Program-made: the position numbers and the translations under genes
Assembly: GCF_900142465.1 (NCBI RefSeq)
Contig: NZ_FRAX01000007.1
Span: 1 to 64,000 of the forward strand
From: Fibrobacter sp. UWH6
GTDB lineage: Bacteria > Fibrobacterota > Fibrobacteria > Fibrobacterales > Fibrobacteraceae
Direction: 5' to 3'
DNA length: 64,000 bases
Shown here: positions 62,250-64,000 of the stretch, in pieces
How the letters are laid out: each line of letters opens with the position of its first letter
Position numbering within the stretch: the stretch's first letter is position 1
The notes under the pieces: generated by a model
Database searches by the model: none
Told to the model about the DNA's origin: nothing
Seen by the model: only the letters and a program-made list of their open reading frames with translations

Positions 62250-62840
62250 TTACAGCAGTTCCTGAACCCAATTGGGCAATATCTCGGCGTACTGCTTATA
62301 CAAGGCTCCGTCAACCATTCTGCAAATCAGCTTAGGCAACTGATTGTCGACGGAATTGTCGTAGATGTAAGCTCTGTCTACTATGGAGATTGCGACGGCA
62401 GCATTCGCTAGTGACTTGTAGTAGCGGGTCACGATTTTAGAAATAGGGACTTCGTGGCCGCCTGTGAGGAAACGGTTTGTTACACGAAGAACGTTAATTG
62501 ACGGCTTTTCTGTGCATACAAAGAAAAATCGTATGAAGAATCCTGCGTCTTTTGCCTTGCGTATGAATTCAAGCTTCTCGTCTGAGGAAAAAACGGTCTC
62601 AAAGACGAAGTTTTTCTTTTCTTCAAGGCATTTGTAGCGAAGTTCGGTAGAATGCTGAGCTGCTTTTAGCACTGCTTCGGGGGAATTCCAGTTTCCGAAC
62701 ATTTCTTGGGCGATGTTGTCCGGGTTGATATAGACGCTATCGGCTGCCCATTCATTTTCCAGCAACTGAATGGTCGTAGTAGTCTTTCCGGAACCGTTTG
62801 GACCGGCAACAATGCATAGTGTCGGTTTCTTTTCGCTCAT
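62250..62840 (-). CDS. Zeta-toxin-like P-loop kinase
   Basis: The 196 residues have a Walker A motif AGPNGSGKTTTT (about 12-23), YINPDNIAQEMF, NFVFETVFSS and RVTNRFLTGGHEVP, as in chromosomal zeta-toxin-like kinases. Classical zeta toxins phosphorylate UDP-GlcNAc and block cell-wall synthesis; many chromosomal relatives are uncharacterised. The small gene upstream overlaps by four bases and may be its partner. Confidence 0.8.
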   Translation of the reverse strand: MSEKKPTLCIVAGPNGSGKTTTTIQLLENEWAADSVYINPDNIAQEMFGNWNSPEAVLKAAQHSTELRYKCLEEKKNFVFETVFSSDEKLEFIRKAKDAGFFIRFFFVCTEKPSINVLRVTNRFLTGGHEVPISKIVTRYYKSLANAAVAISIVDRAYIYDNSVDNQLPKLICRMVDGALYKQYAEILPNWVQELL

Positions 62841-63034
62841 AGCAAACCAAGACGTGATTTTTTCTGGGCGATATTTGAAGCGACTTCTGCACGCATACGA
62901 TCCATAGCCTCTTCTGCCTTGCGGGAGGATTCACGTGCTGCTGCACCGACCTTTTCCATAAGGGCTTCCAGCATTTCGTCGGAAGGCTCCTCCATGGATG
63001 ATAGCCTGTATTTTTTCAATTCTTCGTCTGCCAT
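62837..63034 (-). CDS. Small helical protein, possible antitoxin partner of the zeta-like kinase
   Basis: The 65 residues are charged and helical (EEAMDRMRAEVASNIAQKK). Its stop overlaps the kinase start (ATGA). There is no match to the epsilon antitoxin that I can see; partnership is inferred from coupling. Confidence 0.6.
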   Translation of the reverse strand: MADEELKKYRLSSMEEPSDEMLEALMEKVGAAARESSRKAEEAMDRMRAEVASNIAQKKSRLGLL

Positions 63035-63082
63035 GTCTGTAAATATATGAAAAAAATGTGATGAGTTAATACGTCGTTTTGT

Positions 63083-63170
63083 CCAAATCCCTGAAAATTT
63101 CCTGTGATTGGAGAGGAATGCCGGTGGAGTTCAGGATGGAAAGTAAGTCGCGTACGACGGTTCCGGCAGG
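63083..63170 (+). pseudogene. Rhs core scrap with internal deletion
   Basis: SLKIS-DWRGMPVEFRMESKS is followed directly by the bases for AYDGSG (63150-63168), while intact modules have about 17 to 20 residues between them. No downstream tip is left. It marks the right end of the Rhs region. Confidence 0.65.
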
Positions 63171-63173
63171 TGA

Positions 63174-63611
63174 TTATGCAGCCAAAATTTCTCCGTTCTT
63201 GTAGCACGCGTCGATATATTCTCGAGATTGGTAAAACAAGTCGGAATTGTAGTTTGAAATCTTTGCCGCAAGCCAGGACCTGAAAATTTCTTTGATTCCA
63301 GAAATGGAGTCTTTTTGAGCAAAGTTGTCTTCTACAAGACGTGCGAAGACATCCCCGATGTCCCAATAGTCGGGCACTGTGTATTTGCAGCTGGCTATAT
63401 TGTCAAATGATCCCAATGGTATGTTGTTCCTGACAATAAAGTCGTCGGCCACTTTTTCGATGGGTTCGCAGTGAAATACATCTTGATAATTGTAAATTCG
63501 GTCGACATCTTTTCCGAGTAGTTCAACAACACGAGATCGCTCGTTCTTCGTTATTCGTCCAATGTACTCAATGAGGCTGCATGTATAGAATAAAGCTGTA
63601 TTCTTAATCAT
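63174..63611 (-). CDS. Partner protein of a DUF3990-like toxin candidate
   Basis: The 145 residues (KTALFYTCSLIEYIGR-like start, VADDFIVRN, YTVPDYWDIGDVFARLV) resemble small proteins that I associate with DUF3990 genes in gut anaerobes; this is recall, not a search result. No signal peptide. It overlaps the upstream gene by eight bases. Its stop lies 3 bases from the Rhs scrap. Confidence 0.6.
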   Translation of the reverse strand: MIKNTALFYTCSLIEYIGRITKNERSRVVELLGKDVDRIYNYQDVFHCEPIEKVADDFIVRNNIPLGSFDNIASCKYTVPDYWDIGDVFARLVEDNFAQKDSISGIKEIFRSWLAAKISNYNSDLFYQSREYIDACYKNGEILAA

Positions 63612-63954
63612 GAACTTCCCTCGCTGTTACAAAGGTCAATGAACTAATTGCGTTCTGGGTGCTAAAGCAAATCTGGTGTGTTGTAACGTCGTAATCGTGT
63701 TTGACGCCTTGTCTGCAGGCGACGATAAAGTCCAACCATTCGTCGGTCATCTTTTCAAATCTTAGAATATTTAGAGAAGGGTCTTCTTTATAATCATGGA
63801 CGTTCACAAAGCCTTCACCAAATCGAGTCGCCCATCGGATCGCCTGTTGTTCGATGGAAGTGCAGTAAAAACCGAAATAAAAGTCTTTGTTGTACTTTGA
63901 GACTCTTACTTCTGGATGCTCAACAATTTGTGTACTTCCATGGAAAATCTGCAT
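63604..63954 (-). CDS. DUF3990-like protein, probably shortened
   Basis: The 116 residues begin IFHGSTQIVEHPEVRVSKYNKDF and continue YCTSIEQQAIRWA and EWLDFIVACRQG, as in DUF3990, a family likened to ADP-ribosyltransferase toxins. After KHDYDV the sequence jumps to THQICFSTQNAISSL. Normal members have about 35 more residues there, so an internal deletion is likely. A minus-strand promoter-like CTGACG and TATATT lie upstream near 63965-63995. Confidence 0.65.
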   Translation of the reverse strand: MQIFHGSTQIVEHPEVRVSKYNKDFYFGFYCTSIEQQAIRWATRFGEGFVNVHDYKEDPSLNILRFEKMTDEWLDFIVACRQGVKHDYDVTTHQICFSTQNAISSLTFVTAREVHD

Positions 63955-64000
63955 AACCCCAATATAGATAAAATTTTTTGTAAAAATTCGTCAGTCAGAT

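Noticed and set aside
1-64000. tRNA or rRNA genes
   Set aside because: No cloverleaf-like stretch with TTCGA-type T-arm or rRNA signature was noticed in the intergenic regions; a covariance search could not be run.

Overview
The window comes from a Fibrobacter-like bacterium (phylum Fibrobacterota). Three lipoproteins carry the 'Fibrobacter succinogenes major paralogous domain' (FISUMP), with WMAENLN and DARNIRCVKD-type signatures. The metabolic genes also fit a cellulose-degrading, succinate-forming anaerobe: GTP-type PEP carboxykinase, long-form pyrophosphate-dependent phosphofructokinase, a GH94 cellobiose-phosphorylase-like enzyme and glycogen synthesis (GlgC). The species assignment is inferred from family content; no rRNA or tRNA gene was seen.

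Positions 1-25,000 are mostly housekeeping. A minus-strand block (1,945-7,810) holds a secreted protein, TrmFO, an unknown protein, a stand-alone AICAR transformylase, a NifU-like protein and GlgC. Plus-strand genes follow: PEP carboxykinase, a PD-(D/E)XK-like protein, a Bcr/CflA efflux pump, a PadR regulator and the GH94 phosphorylase. Next come a frameshifted FISUMP lipoprotein, an Rpn-family nuclease, two zinc-ribbon membrane paralogs around a TRIC-type channel gene, a parvulin-type periplasmic foldase, and prfB with its classical programmed frameshift.

Positions 25,000-45,600 carry Pfp, two tandem FISUMP lipoproteins, a CotH-domain lipoprotein and an aquaporin. A surface-polysaccharide group follows (Wzc-like tyrosine kinase, Wzi-like outer-membrane protein, PglF/CapD-like dehydratase), then a U32/RlhA-like protein and a small coiled-coil lipoprotein. 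A hairpin-rich, possibly structured leader precedes an Arg/Ala-rich membrane-anchored protein.

Positions 45,900-54,500 are housekeeping: RpiA, SlyD-like PPIase, a phosphoesterase, RlmH, a GGDEF protein, RF3, citramalate synthase and HisD.

Positions 54,580-63,170 are the main accessory region. Four 5'-truncated Rhs core modules lie head to tail on the plus strand, each with a different C-terminal tip and each followed by one or two small, mostly membrane or lipoprotein genes that look like immunity genes. A fifth Rhs scrap lies at 63,083-63,170. This looks like a bank of orphan Rhs toxin/immunity cassettes without the full-length parent gene. Toxin-antitoxin-like pairs (zeta-type kinase; DUF3990-like) sit at the right edge.

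Several non-coding repeat families stand out: four 39-nt imperfect palindromes at 11,132-11,413; heptad arrays of TNNAACC type touching the boundaries of glgC, prfB, rpiA and prfC; and a dispersed GTCATCCTGAGCG...GGATCT element, two copies of which lie in frame inside coding sequences. Long antisense frames opposite pckG, pfp, glgC and others were treated as codon-bias shadows.
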